From Dromaius novaehollandiae (Eukaryota; Chordata; Aves; Casuariiformes; Dromaiidae), in assembly GCF_036370855.1 (NCBI RefSeq), contig NC_088099.1, forward strand, positions 142,803,017 through 142,867,016: a DNA stretch of 64,000 bases, read 5' to 3'. The position numbers and the translations under genes were made by a program. The notes under the pieces were generated by a model that was given only the letters and a program-made list of their open reading frames with translations, did no database searches and was not told where the DNA came from. Below are positions 1-12,100 of this stretch, piece after piece (position 1 is the stretch's first letter; every line of letters starts with the position of its first letter).

Positions 1-3000
1 TAGAAAATGCAACAGCACAATTTCTGGAGCCCATCTGCTTAGCTAGCTTCATCGAAGTAAGGTATTTCTGCCCTCCTTTCCTTACATATCCTACAGTCTG
101 AACAAGCTTGTCCTGTTAGGTCAGAAAGTTTTAGATTCCACCCTAACTTTATTAGATCATATAAAATCAAGGTTTTGAAAGTGTCCGACTGAGAAAAAAA
201 TGGCATACACTGTTTGATACATAGACACAAAAGCTCATTCTACCTAAAGAAACACCAGCAGTCATTTTCTGACTCAAGTTATTCAACAGAAAAATTTTAT
301 GAACATTTTCTTAGTTCTCTTCACAAAAAAGTTCTGAACACACATTTTGACCCCATCTGCTCATAGACCTTAAACGGAGTCTTCAAAATCAGCAGTCATT
401 TCATAAACGTAGGCTGCTGCTTTTCTCCATGACTGCAACACGACTAGTCACTGCAGACTGCGGGAGCCTAACAGTGAAAATTGCGGTGGTACAACTGGGA
501 GTCCAGTGCTGCCTGAAACTCGGAAAGCTGCTGTAAGCAATCGCTGCCAGCCCTCAGCCACGCTAGCAGGGTGCAGAGACTGTGCACTAAGCCAGATTAC
601 ATCCTTGATCTCCATTAAAAATAACCTTGCCAAAATGGGACGAAGGGGGAATATTTTCAATCGGCTGAACTTCCCTGGACCGGTGGCACTAGACGGTCCT
701 CCTGTCCCTCAGGGTGGGACAACGATGGGGAGCAGCAGCACCGGCGGGGATGGAGCTGCAGCTCTGGCACCCGTGGGGCCGCTCACCCCTGCCCAGGCCC
801 GAGGAGCCTCTTCCTCCCCCGGCCTTGGTTCAACGGGCAACCTGCAAAGAGCTCCAGCTGGCCTCTGTCAAAATACGTGCAAAATACTTACACCATGCTG
901 AAAGGGCAGTAATCCAATTTTAGCTGTGAATCTAGTAAGTTACAAGCTTCAGTATAAATTATTATATAGGTTTCCACTTCTTACAGCAAGTCGAAACTGA
1001 TGGTGACCTAAAGGACACAGAACATGCGGGTGGATGGGCAAGAGTTCACTAACAACGCTCTCCTTCCCGCTTTCACTTTATTGTATCATGATACCAAACT
1101 TCCAAAGAAAAACTTTATTAAACTGAAACTAAGGCTAGAATACATATTAGTAATGTAAGCATAAAAACCATTATGCAGGTGCTCTAATCATCCCTAAACC
1201 AAGATACTACCAACAGCCAAACATACTAAGCAATGGCAATGTGCAACAGAGCTCTGGCATAAGCTGCATTCCACGTCGTAGTCACACCATTCAATAACTT
1301 TATAAATACTGAATAAAGTTATTTATATCCAAGATAGAAGTTATTTAATGGCACTTTTCCTCTTTTATCACGAGCCACCATCTTTCTTGTGGGCAGCATT
1401 ACTGAACTCCCAGCAGTGCCTATGGGAGGCAGGAGCTGTTTTAAAATAGGTCATCTTTATTAAGGATGTGCTTAGTCTTCCTTGCATTAGGAACAGCAGC
1501 CCTTTTGAAAAACAAATTTTTCATGAATTACTATAATAAAACACTCTTAAACCCTTGTCAAAGAAAAAAACTTGTGATTATGAAAAATGACGAAAAAATG
1601 CTACCAATTCTAAACTATTTCTCATTTACCTAAGAGTAAAATTAAGAGAGTATATTATTCAGTTGTTCAAAGCAGTAACAACAAAAAATATACAACAGTG
1701 CCTGTATTTATTTAATGACTCACTGCACTAATTAATTTACTGTTAAACTTTCAGAAAATCCCTTCTTTATTAGAAAAGTAAATGCTGTAATTTGGGAAGG
1801 ATATGCTGTAGTCTTTACGCACACAATGGTTAAAAGCTTTTAAAAAAAAGGAACTGATTATTAATTATTACACCATGACTGAACTCCCATAGTGAAATTG
1901 CAGTTTCAGTGAATATTTCTTTTTTTATTTCAAATATGATTAGAAAAAGTTATGAAATCTAAACAACTGCAGTATTTTAACCCATATTCCTTTAAATTAA
2001 TGAATCTTCTGCTTGTACTCTCACTGAGTTAAGAAATAATTATTTGTGTGTGAGAAGCTAAGTTTGCGGATAAGTGTCAGCATGATCATGGCCTAACGAT
2101 GCAATTATCATCACTCTCGTTTGTGTAAAACAAATATGACCATTCATACAAATAGTTAAATGTCTGACTGAATGTTTATTTTCTCCAAATAAAAATCTCT
2201 TTTATACAAAAGAATATCTGTGGTATGAAGACTTTTCAAATATAAGACTCAGATCAAATTTTAGACAGAGAACACGCAGTAAACTACATGGATGACGTTT
2301 TTATAAATATAATCCAACATCGCTAAAATCCCCAATCTTCCAATCATGCCTAAATAAATTCAAAGTACATAAATGTCTATCAATGTTCAGCTACAGTCCA
2401 TCTATTTCATCCATCTCTGGCCACCTGCATGTTCAGCTCTCCAGCATATGTGGGAATTTGATGCTTTCCCAATTCTGAGTACTTGGTGCTCTACCCTGAA
2501 AATACCTTTTCCTGGCTCAGTGCCTTTGCAGCCCCCTCTACAGCATTTTGTCAGATAAACCAGAATCGGGAAAAAAAACCATCTCTCTGGGTTTTCTGAT
2601 ACATATTTTTAAACACAGAAGATATGATTTTTTAAAAGAAATATAGACACTGGGTAAAAATATAATTTTGTTTCAATCCTATTGCTTAACTTTACAACCT
2701 GCTAACCTTTGAATCCCCCTAGGATTTCTGCATGAGAATATTTTTGATAAAGTTTAACAGAATATTGAAAATTACTGCTTCTCTCGAAATGTCTTCTGAT
2801 GTGATATATGTTAATACGGAAATAGTATAAGCACTTGAGAAATATTTCCCATTCGGTTACATTTGGTTCTTCAAACCTGCCATTTATATGTAAACCTGAC
2901 TATCAGCAAAGCAGCCACAGGCATAATTTTACAACTAATGCAAAAAGCCAGGAAATTATTCAAAATCAGAACAAGAAGTTTCATTCAATTCATAAATTAA

Positions 3001-3589
3001 AATGAAATTCTTATTTTTAAATAGCTCATAGTGTTTATTGTTATATTCCATATCTGTAATGATACAAGTAGTTTGAGAAAAATTAAGATTTTCCTGAAGC
3101 ATTTTACCTTACTACAAAACACGTAAGCGTTCAATATAAATATAATTCTCGGCCTTCTAAACATGACAGTGATGCTATTTTTCTAGCTGTTAGATAATAC
3201 ATGGTTCAGCTGTCACTTACTGTGCAGCAGTTGGTTACACAGAATGAAATGAATCATAATCGCAATGACTAACCAAATTAATGAAAGCATGCTGAATCAA
3301 AACCCATATTCCCGAACTGTCTTAGGGCCTGATTCAGCAAAAATATTTGATTTCAATGCCACAGAAGATCTTCTGCAGATACCTGCTTTTCCAGGCTTTT
3401 AAAGCAAGAAAGTGCTGAATTCAGACTGCATATCAATAGAGTTTTTTTAATAGCAATTCAATAGTATTTTTTTTATCAGTAGTTTCTTTACCATTTTTTT
3501 TAATCCAAAGTGACTTATCAACTTGTAAATGTGCAGTAGCTAAGTAAATATTATTAAACCAATGGCTAACTAGTGGAAAAGAAGAAACT

Positions 3590-3656
3590 CAAAGCATGGA
3601 ATAAATTCAAAGCATGGAATAAATTCAAAGCATGGAATAAATCCAAAGCATGGAAT
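3590..3656. repeat. Short tandem repeat, 18-bp unit, about 4 copies
   Basis: The unit CAAAGCATGGAATAAATT repeats head to tail almost perfectly. The last copy is partial and one copy has a T-to-C change. It lies in RIMS2 intron 1, has no coding potential, and its near-perfect copies suggest recent expansion. Confidence 0.9.
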
Positions 3657-5489
3657 CTTTCTAACTTATGTCAATATAGGGAAAAAGAGAGATAGCGTGT
3701 GAGTTATGGAGAGAAATGGTCATCTTAAATTGAGTGTATAGGCCATTCTGTATTTCTTTGTGTCTTAATGTTGTACTGTTTTAAGTTTACAAGTGGTAGA
3801 CAAATCAAGATGAAAAATTTTCTCCTGTGTTCCGAACTTCTCATCTAGCAATCGGATTGCCTTCAACCATTATATCCTAGCTTCTGGTTTGAAATGTCCA
3901 CTAAACACTTTCACTGGTGAATGGCATGTGAAGATTTTCTTTACAATGTACACAGCTGGGCTTTGGAAGCAAATCCAAATAGAAACCATTTAAGAGAAAT
4001 TAAAAGAGTTTTGTTGGTAGATACGCTTAATCCCACAGACTGGAAAGATCTGATATTCCAAGATCACCTTTTAAACCTGGTCTTGCAGGCTTTCTGAATT
4101 CAATATAAAAGATACACTAACTCCTAAGAAAAACCTCGGAAACATACTCAGGTTCCTGGCAGTGCATCTCAAATATTAAAAATATGGATAAATGAACATG
4201 CCCTAATTAATAACTGGCTGGAAGATTAGCAAAAGATGCAAACTGACAATAAAAGTCAGGGCCACTAGGGAAAGTGGTTATGGCGTTTCTAAAAAAACAA
4301 GTAGTGAACAGTTCTTCTCAAAGCCAGAACTCAGAGGGTGAGATTCAACTTGCCTAGCTCAAGATGTCTACAAGGTCAGGCTGTCTACTCTGACATCCTC
4401 ACTCTACGTTCTCTTTAAGCCCGTGGCCAGAAATGGACTGCAATTCAACTGACCTATCTGAAATAACTAATTTAAGATGAGATGGATCACATCCTAAAGA
4501 CACCTCTTTCTTTCCATTGGCTATAAAGGGAATCTAAGCTATTTCAGATGTAGTTGTCTCACACTGTAGATATCCACATCTGGTCAGAAAAACCCCAGAG
4601 ATTCTCTAGGCTCAATCCTTAACCCAAGCTCCAGATGTTGTAAAAGAGGACTGAAAAAGATACCAAAACTGAAGCAATCGTTTTCCTTAAGCAAGTAGTG
4701 CTGAGTACTGAAGCTAAAGTCCGATTTCATGAGGATTCACAGCTCATGATTGATTTATTTTGATGTCTATAGTTGGTCCTCTCCTATGTGGACTACTTGG
4801 CATCTAATATGGTGTGAGAAAACTTTTCCTTAGCCAGGAATGCAGAGAATATCTTTCCACTACCCACCCTCTTATTTTTATTACATCCTTAGTAAATAAA
4901 TATCTTTGGAACCTCAACTTAACAAATTTATGTCAAGTCAGCCAACAGGTTCAACAGACTGAATGAATACAGCAAAGGAAGCAACTGTTTCCCGTACAAT
5001 AGCACATGAATTATAACTCTTTCCAAGGAAGTACAAAACCTGTGTTCTAGGCCTGTCTCAGCTTGAGGAGATTTGAATGCACAGCTCTCTCTTCTCCTCC
5101 TGACAAGCTACAGGCAGAACAGAATGGAGATTATTCTCCATCCTCCCAATGAACAACTGTGCAGTCAGGAATGTGAACGTATGGATAAGCAAGAGAAAGT
5201 CTAACTAAATAGCTCTGCAATTAGGGTATTCTCTAGGGGTAAATTCCTGGTTCTTGCTACAAGGGCTATTTATGCATTTTATTTAAGAGCTCTAATGCAA
5301 AATTCGTAAGAGGCTTCTGATACAGATAGAATAGAACTCAATAGGGATAAAGACAAAACACTGTGCTTAGCAGGGGTAACCAACTTCAAAACACAAAATG
5401 AGGAATGATTCATTCAACAGCATTTCTGTAGAAAAGCATGTCGAAGTGGATCACAAGCTGAACATGAGTCAATAATGTTATTCCACGAC

Positions 5490-5514
5490 AAAAAAAAAAA
5501 AAAAAAAAAAAAAA
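5490..5514. repeat. Poly(A) run of 25, followed by a short CA tract
   Basis: Twenty-five consecutive A residues followed by CACACA. It sits about 70 bp before the old CR1 block. CR1 elements do not normally end in poly(A), so it is more likely a simple repeat than that element's tail. Confidence 0.85.
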
Positions 5515-5584
5515 CACACAACACTGGCTGTACAAGGCAACTGTTCTATGTAAGACACCTGCTGTTATCCTTACACCCTCTCCA

Positions 5585-6335
5585 TACACCTTTGATTGGA
5601 ATACTGTGTCCAGCTTCGGACATTATATTTCAAAAAAGATGAATTAGAAAGGAATTAGAAAGAATACAGAGGACAGCAACAAGAATGGCCAAAAGTCTAG
5701 AAAATATGATGTCGAGTCTACAGAAAGGAGACAGTGAGAATCTACAAGAGGAGATATGATGGTTGCTGCAAAAAGAAAAGTAATAGACTGCTCTGCATTT
5801 CCATTGGGGACAGAGTAAGTAGCAAGTGGCAGGAAGGGGATTTAAGTTTAACATTAGGAAAAAAATTCTAATGGTAATTACTCCGGATAACTGAAACAAC
5901 CTAGGGAGATCATGAAATCTCTATCCCTGGTTAGGTCAGTAGTTAGATTAGTTGTTTCCATACCTTTCAGTAGTAAACTGTCATTTGAAAACAATGGACA
6001 AGCTTCATATTTAACTGGATCCTGGAGCTTTACCCCAAGATCTGTTTGGGCCCACAGCTGCTCTCTCTTCACCCTCTCCCATGTAGCCAGCACAGCTCCT
6101 GCAGGGCTGATTAGCTTGAATTCTGCATATTACCTGGAATGTGCTCTTACCTAAGCCACGAAGCCTATGTATTTCACTAGCTAGGCAGGCCCTCACAGTT
6201 GGGAACCACTAGCTTGGTCCAGTAACTGTCAGGAATGTCTATGTTATAGTTGGACATGCCTTGAGGCAAAGGATGAACTGGAAGACCTCTTGAGGTCCCA
6301 TCCAGCCCTATTTTCTATTATTCTGTGTGTTATCT
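5585..6335 (+). mobile_element. Old CR1 LINE, 3' part, interrupted by another element
   Basis: Two blocks read like a decayed CR1 3' end on the plus strand. The first (about 5585-5940) has the phrase resembling 'ggaatactgtgtccag', then 'aggacagcaacaagaatgg', and later 'acattaggaaaaaaattct' and 'cctagggagatcatgaaatc', which match the order of motifs near the CR1 3' end. The second (about 6215-6335) carries the terminal pattern 'gaggtcccatccagcccta' and ends in the CR1-type 'attattctgtg'. About 270 bp of unrelated DNA lies between them. The divergence suggests an old copy. Assignment rests on remembered consensus motifs, not an alignment. Confidence 0.75.
5940..6210. mobile_element. Possible hAT-like DNA transposon remnant nested in the CR1 copy
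   Basis: The segment separating the two CR1 blocks ends in 'acagttgggaaccactag', whose reverse complement resembles the hAT/Charlie terminal inverted repeat (CAGTGGTTCCCAACTGTG). The left edge, 'cagtagttagattagttgtt', is only a weak match to the same terminus. The flanks 'ggttaggtcagta' on the left and 'gcttggtccagta' on the right resemble each other and could be a decayed target duplication, though they are longer than the 8 bp typical of hAT. No transposase is visible, so it would be a non-autonomous remnant. Exact borders are uncertain. Confidence 0.4.
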
Positions 6336-9140
6336 GAGCTTTAAACAGCTATGAAAGCATTACTTTTCACTCATCCTTTCTATAAAGAGAAAAACGTAGC
6401 AGGAGTTAGAGTAACAGTCTATGGAAACAGTTCTCTTTTTAACACACTGGAGAACTCATTTTTGAAGAGTTACATGAAGCACGGTTGCAAAACACTTTCC
6501 AAAAAAGAATGACTGCTTACAACTCACAATTATATTCAGAGGTCAAAACATCTGATGTTCCTCAAATGCTTAAGAAAATACACATTCTAAAGAAAGACTG
6601 CCCTTACAAATACATAGAATCAAAATGCAATATTATATCAAATACTCAGTACTGCTGTATGACCTGTGAGATGTTCTATACACAAATATACAAATATAAT
6701 TCAGTATTTGCTGTAAGAAACCATTTGCCTTAAAAATCTTAATATTAATCAGAAAAAGAAATTATCAGGCAATATTCAAACAACTCCATATGAGACTTAA
6801 GAAGAAAGATCCAACTCCACAAAGACAGTAAAAAGACACTAAAATAACTTCTTCATGTTAATTAAAGTTTAAAGATTTTCTTTGTGAATTTTTGAATAGA
6901 AGCATTTGGACTTTTTTGAAACACAAGTTCAGCTCTTACTAACTCCTGATAGAACAAAAAGGTTATCTTGCTTTGAGTTTAATAAAAGAGTTAAAAGTCT
7001 AAATCAAAGATATCCTTCAGGCTCTCCCATCAAACCCTCAAAACTCCACAAGATAAGTAAAGTTAAATATTACAAACTCCTCCACCATCAAAATGCATGA
7101 ATATGATTTCAGTTTATTGAAATGCAACTAAGATCACCCTACAAACATGCTTAGCCAGGGAAATGTGATGACAGCTGATATTTGAATTCAAGACTATAAA
7201 AGAATTGTCTTCCACCGTCAGCAAAAACGTTAGAGAACAGTATAAATCACTGTGAACTCTTACTCCCCTAAAATGATACATAGTAACTTCTTAAATGCAC
7301 TTATTCCCTTATATGATCTTGTACTATTGCATTAACTCCTATAATCTCAGTCCTGTCTGATCATCCCTTTGCAACTTCCCAACAATACCTTGGCGGAGCA
7401 ACATGAAGAAGCAGCCACAGAGTATCAAGAAGCACCAGCGTTTCAGCACAACACTGATTCTGCAATTTTATTGCATTATCCAAACCTTAATAACATGAGA
7501 TGAAGTTGATGGAGTTTACTGAGTTTACAAAAGTAAAATCAGATTAAATTTAAACTCTTCTAGTACTAAACTATAATATCACCTCAACAGACAGCTATAA
7601 TTTGAGAAAATAACAATTCCTCCTGTTACACTGCGTCATCCTGTAAAGGACACACAATCTAAGCTCAGTAAACAGGGAAAACAATGGATTGTGATTTGAA
7701 CTTAAGATTTATAAAATCAATTAATTTGCCTGAAAGACATCTGTTGTTTGAATGACATTTTTAAGCAACCAGTATTTAATTAGATTCTTCCTCTTTATGA
7801 GACTAAATTAAGAAGACTCACCCTTGCCCAATTATAAAGATATTAGGTTATCTATGATAACGTGTAGCTATTAACCATGATATAGCAAGACAACTGATTA
7901 AGACAGCCCCTATGCTCTAATCTTAACTCAAAAAATTGTACCCATCTTGAAGTTAGAATTTCATTATTAAGGTGTAATGTCTGTTGCAGTCTCACAATTA
8001 TAGATGAGATGCTAACTAACTAAAGTAATCAGTTTTTGTAATCTTTTTGTTTTTATCACCCCAAGTTCCTCCTCCTGTCAAAAAAGCCATCAGAGAAGAC
8101 GTTGGGGAAAAAGGAAAGAAAAAGGCAACACACAAAAATCCTTCCTGGAAAAGACGAGCCTGGAAAAGGTAGGCCAATGTTTTTACAAACTTTCACAGCC
8201 TTCTGACTGACTCTGAATAGGATGGTAAACCTTTAAGGAAGCCATTAAAGTGGAGGGATGAGACATGGCATTCAGCTGAGAAAAATTCCCAAGACCATTA
8301 TGTCTACTTTACAGATAAAAACTGAACATTTATGTAAATGACTGATTGCATATGAGTAGTTCCACTGGATTAAATTTCAACGTTTAAACCATTATATTAC
8401 TTTCCCCCCCTCATTATGGAACTCTGAATATATTGCAAGTATTTTAAAACTTCATTGGCAGGGTAAAAGCACATTTTATATCAAGTTACAAGTCTCAGTT
8501 CTATAGTAACCTATCTGTTCTCTGTATTTTCGCACTTACAGTATATGCTGTGATTAAGCGGTTCTTTCAATGGAAAAATCAATTGTTTGACATTCTCGGT
8601 TATTTAAAAGTTATCCAGCTCATAGCTGCATGCACACAAAATCCAGAATGGAGCATTCAATCATCTAACCTGACTTCCAGAGACGACTGAATTTCACCTA
8701 GTTACTACTTTCTAGGATGCAGTCCCAGAGCCTGAAAGTGTGGTCTACACTCTTGCCTTGAAAATGCAAAATTAAGCATTTTCTTATTTTTCTTTTGAAG
8801 AAGAGTGAAAACAGATTTGTTTGACAAGACATTTTTCAGAAAGCACACACTGGCTGGTGTTAAATATCTACTGGGGGGTTCTTTATTAATGAAATCCTTT
8901 ATTTCCTATTAGGTATTCTATCTTCTATAACTTTTCTGATTTTTGGCCCCATCTGATGCCAGGCCTTTCTACCTCCAACTCATCCTGCTTGCACTGTTTG
9001 AACACTGGAACAACATCAGCACTATTCGAGTCTTTTGAAATTTTACACAGTATTAACATTAGATATCACAGCAATGAGAGTTACTGCCAGTCTGTCTGGT
9101 CTCCAAATAAATACATTCTGCTTAGTCACCAGCAGGAACT

Positions 9141-9174
9141 GCTACTACGACTACGACTACTACTACTACTATTC
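9141..9174. repeat. (CTA)n-type trinucleotide repeat
   Basis: An interrupted run of CTA/CGA triplets ending in five or so pure CTA units within RIMS2 intron 1. It is a simple repeat; no gene overlaps it. Confidence 0.85.
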
Positions 9175-12100
9175 ATAGACAGTGGCTAATATGTGCTAGA
9201 TGCTTTTCTGAACAACTGCAAACACGGGTCTTCTTGAAGAGCAAAATGGCACAAGCTGTAACACCCTCACAAATATTATCTACAGTATAAAATGTCTAAC
9301 CATGTGGTGAGAGAGCAGACTTAATGGCAATGTTGAGAGAGGCCAAAAAGTCGCTACAAATTGTTAAAAGAAAAGGGAAGACAACCAAGAATATAGGTGG
9401 GGCAGGGAACAAGGGAGCAAAAAGAGAAGGCAGAAGGGAAGGAAAAGGAGGCAGAAGGGGATTTGTGTTCTTCCTCATCTGTATCTCATTATAACTGCCA
9501 CTATCATCTATTTTTAAATTGCATAAAGTTATTATTTTTAAAATTATCACCATATACTTTTATTTTATAGTGCATAGAAACAAAAGCAAAATAATGAGCA
9601 GTGTAACAATAGCCTACTCTCATCAGCACTCTAGATGCAGACAAAATTCAATACGAAGTTACAGAAGCATCACTTACAGCTACCATTGACGGGAGTCCTA
9701 CACAGCCCAAATGTAAATCCTTTTGCATTACTTATAAACTTTGGAGTTTCCCATACACATATCTCTATTCTGGAAAACCAAAAAGAAAACCAAAAAGAAC
9801 AGTCACCACCTGCACTTCTGTCTTCCCTCCAGCCCCCAAATCCAAATCCTAAAGCTACAATACTTTTAAAGTAGCATAAATCATAGCTGATTATTTATAA
9901 AGCAGAACAAGTATTTATAACGCAGTACAATTCGCTCTGCGAGACGAATATTTACACTGCGGTGACTCACAGCCATCAGTCTATTGCTTCCTCTCGCCCC
10001 ACGCCAGCGTGCTGTCCCACACCTCACTCGCCCACAGCGCCTTGCGCAGCCCGCACAGCCTAGCTTCTCTGTGGTCTACTTGACAGGGATGTTGTGTCAG
10101 TGAGTGCGGCTGCCCCGCTCTTAACCACGGCTGTGCCGCCACTCGCACAGAGCTGAGCACGCGCAAGCCCGCAGGCAGGCGTACCTACCTACCCAGCCAG
10201 CCCATCCTGTTTCTCGCTAGCCCTGCATGAAAAAAGGTGACAGCGCTAGCCGACTTCAGTCACCCAAAAAACCCCCACAAACCCCGAGATCTTTAATAAG
10301 GACCTCATGGTAAAGCTAGGTGTTACTTTGCAAATATATGAAAAGCTGAATGTTTTCGTAATTAAATTTCTCATGGGAAAATTTGTGTTATATTAAGCCA
10401 AACAGTCCATACCCCTGAGAAGTTGAAACGGATACCTTTCCGGAACTGTGAGCCTGACTTTACAAGGAGAGCATCTTATTTTATTTTTAGAATGGACATG
10501 CAAAGCAGGTGAAAACTCATGATACTGCACCACAGAGGCAAAAACACAAGTCTTTCACAAATAATGTCATCATCCTAGCATCTTGTATGAATCTTCTTCG
10601 TGTGTGCATCCTCTCAAGCCAGTCCTTTGACACAGAAATCAAGTACTAATGAAAAATAAAAAAGCACAGGATTGAGCCCATAAATCAATTCATGAAGAGA
10701 AAATGCATTATCTAAAAATCTGTTAGAAAGCTTACGTACACAAAACTAGAAATTGCAAGAGGCAGGATGTGCCTCTTCAGGCACAGCCTTAAAGGAAAAG
10801 CCATCACCAAAAGTTCTATGCTATATCCAAAAAAGCAAAACGGCCACAGATAGAAGTTGAAAATATGTAAATATTCCTATAACAGCACAGAAGGACTTAG
10901 AGACGGTGTATAGACATGAATTTACTTTCTTTGAGTGCCATACATTACGCATATGAAATACTATGCGAAACTTATGTTCAATAACCTTGTCAAAAAGACA
11001 CTTTCTTAGTACATGACATTCAAAATGCACTCCAAGGGTCCCCCAAATTGCAGAAGAGACAGTCTCAGCAGCAGCCTTTGCTGCCCATCCTCCCTTTTAA
11101 AGGGACACGGTGGACAACAATATCAAGATGGATCTCACCAACCAAACCAGGCCACAGGAGAAAGCAAATCTGGAAAGCTGCTGTTTTACATGCCATCATG
11201 TTCCGGCAGATCCTGGCAAGAATTCATGCTGACCTGATGGTCATTAGTTGCTACAGATTACAACTCAATAAAATCTGCATTTCCTTTCCCCTAAAAGGGT
11301 AAAACAAGCATAAGGAGAAGAAGTTATATGTCTATTTTAAATCCACACATATTTACCCCAGGGAGAGAAAGGAAAAGAATAAATAGACCACATTACAGAT
11401 GTGAGTCACACCACTTAATGCACTTTTGGAAGATGCTCAAATACCACAGTGATGGGCGCAGCATAAGAATTTGAAAAGCACAAAATAATTTTTCCATGGA
11501 GTGAAATGACACAGTTTTATTGCTTAGTTAGACAAAAGTACCTTCCACTTCAAAAGAAGCTTGCCTTCGAGGAGAATTACACTTAAACAAAGACTGCAGG
11601 ATTTAGCACTTTCTTTATCTATATGCAATAACAATAGTTTGTTCATATAAATATATATGGGGTTTTCTCTGTTTCCCCTTCTCTGGACAGAAAGAAAGTA
11701 ACTGCCAAGAGAATTAAACTCAGAAATATCTACCTAAAAGTGCAGAACAAAGTTTGGTGTGACTTTGGCAGAGGATTGTGATTAATAAATCTGTAGATAT
11801 TTTCAGAATTAACATGTATCTGAAGGTTTCAAAGAGCCACTTCACTTTAAGAAAATAAAACTGGTGAGTTGCTAATCTGACACCATATCACTTCTCAATA
11901 TCTGATAAACTGTTATGGGCCATCTATCCAAATTCCATTGCCAACGGCATTTTCATAAGACAGCTGTTTTAGGCTGTCCTGTGTGTATAAACTTTATGCT
12001 CTACCATTTCCCTTACTGCTTACACAGGACTCAAGAGGAAACTTCAGTGAGAAATAGTGGGAAACTAAAGCCCACATAAAGTTTATACTTTATTTTTATT

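Noticed and set aside
506-901. 131-codon plus-strand frame near the left end
   Set aside because: No family features. It lies in a RIMS2 intron and overlaps frames on the other strand; kept only as part of the GC-rich patch observation.
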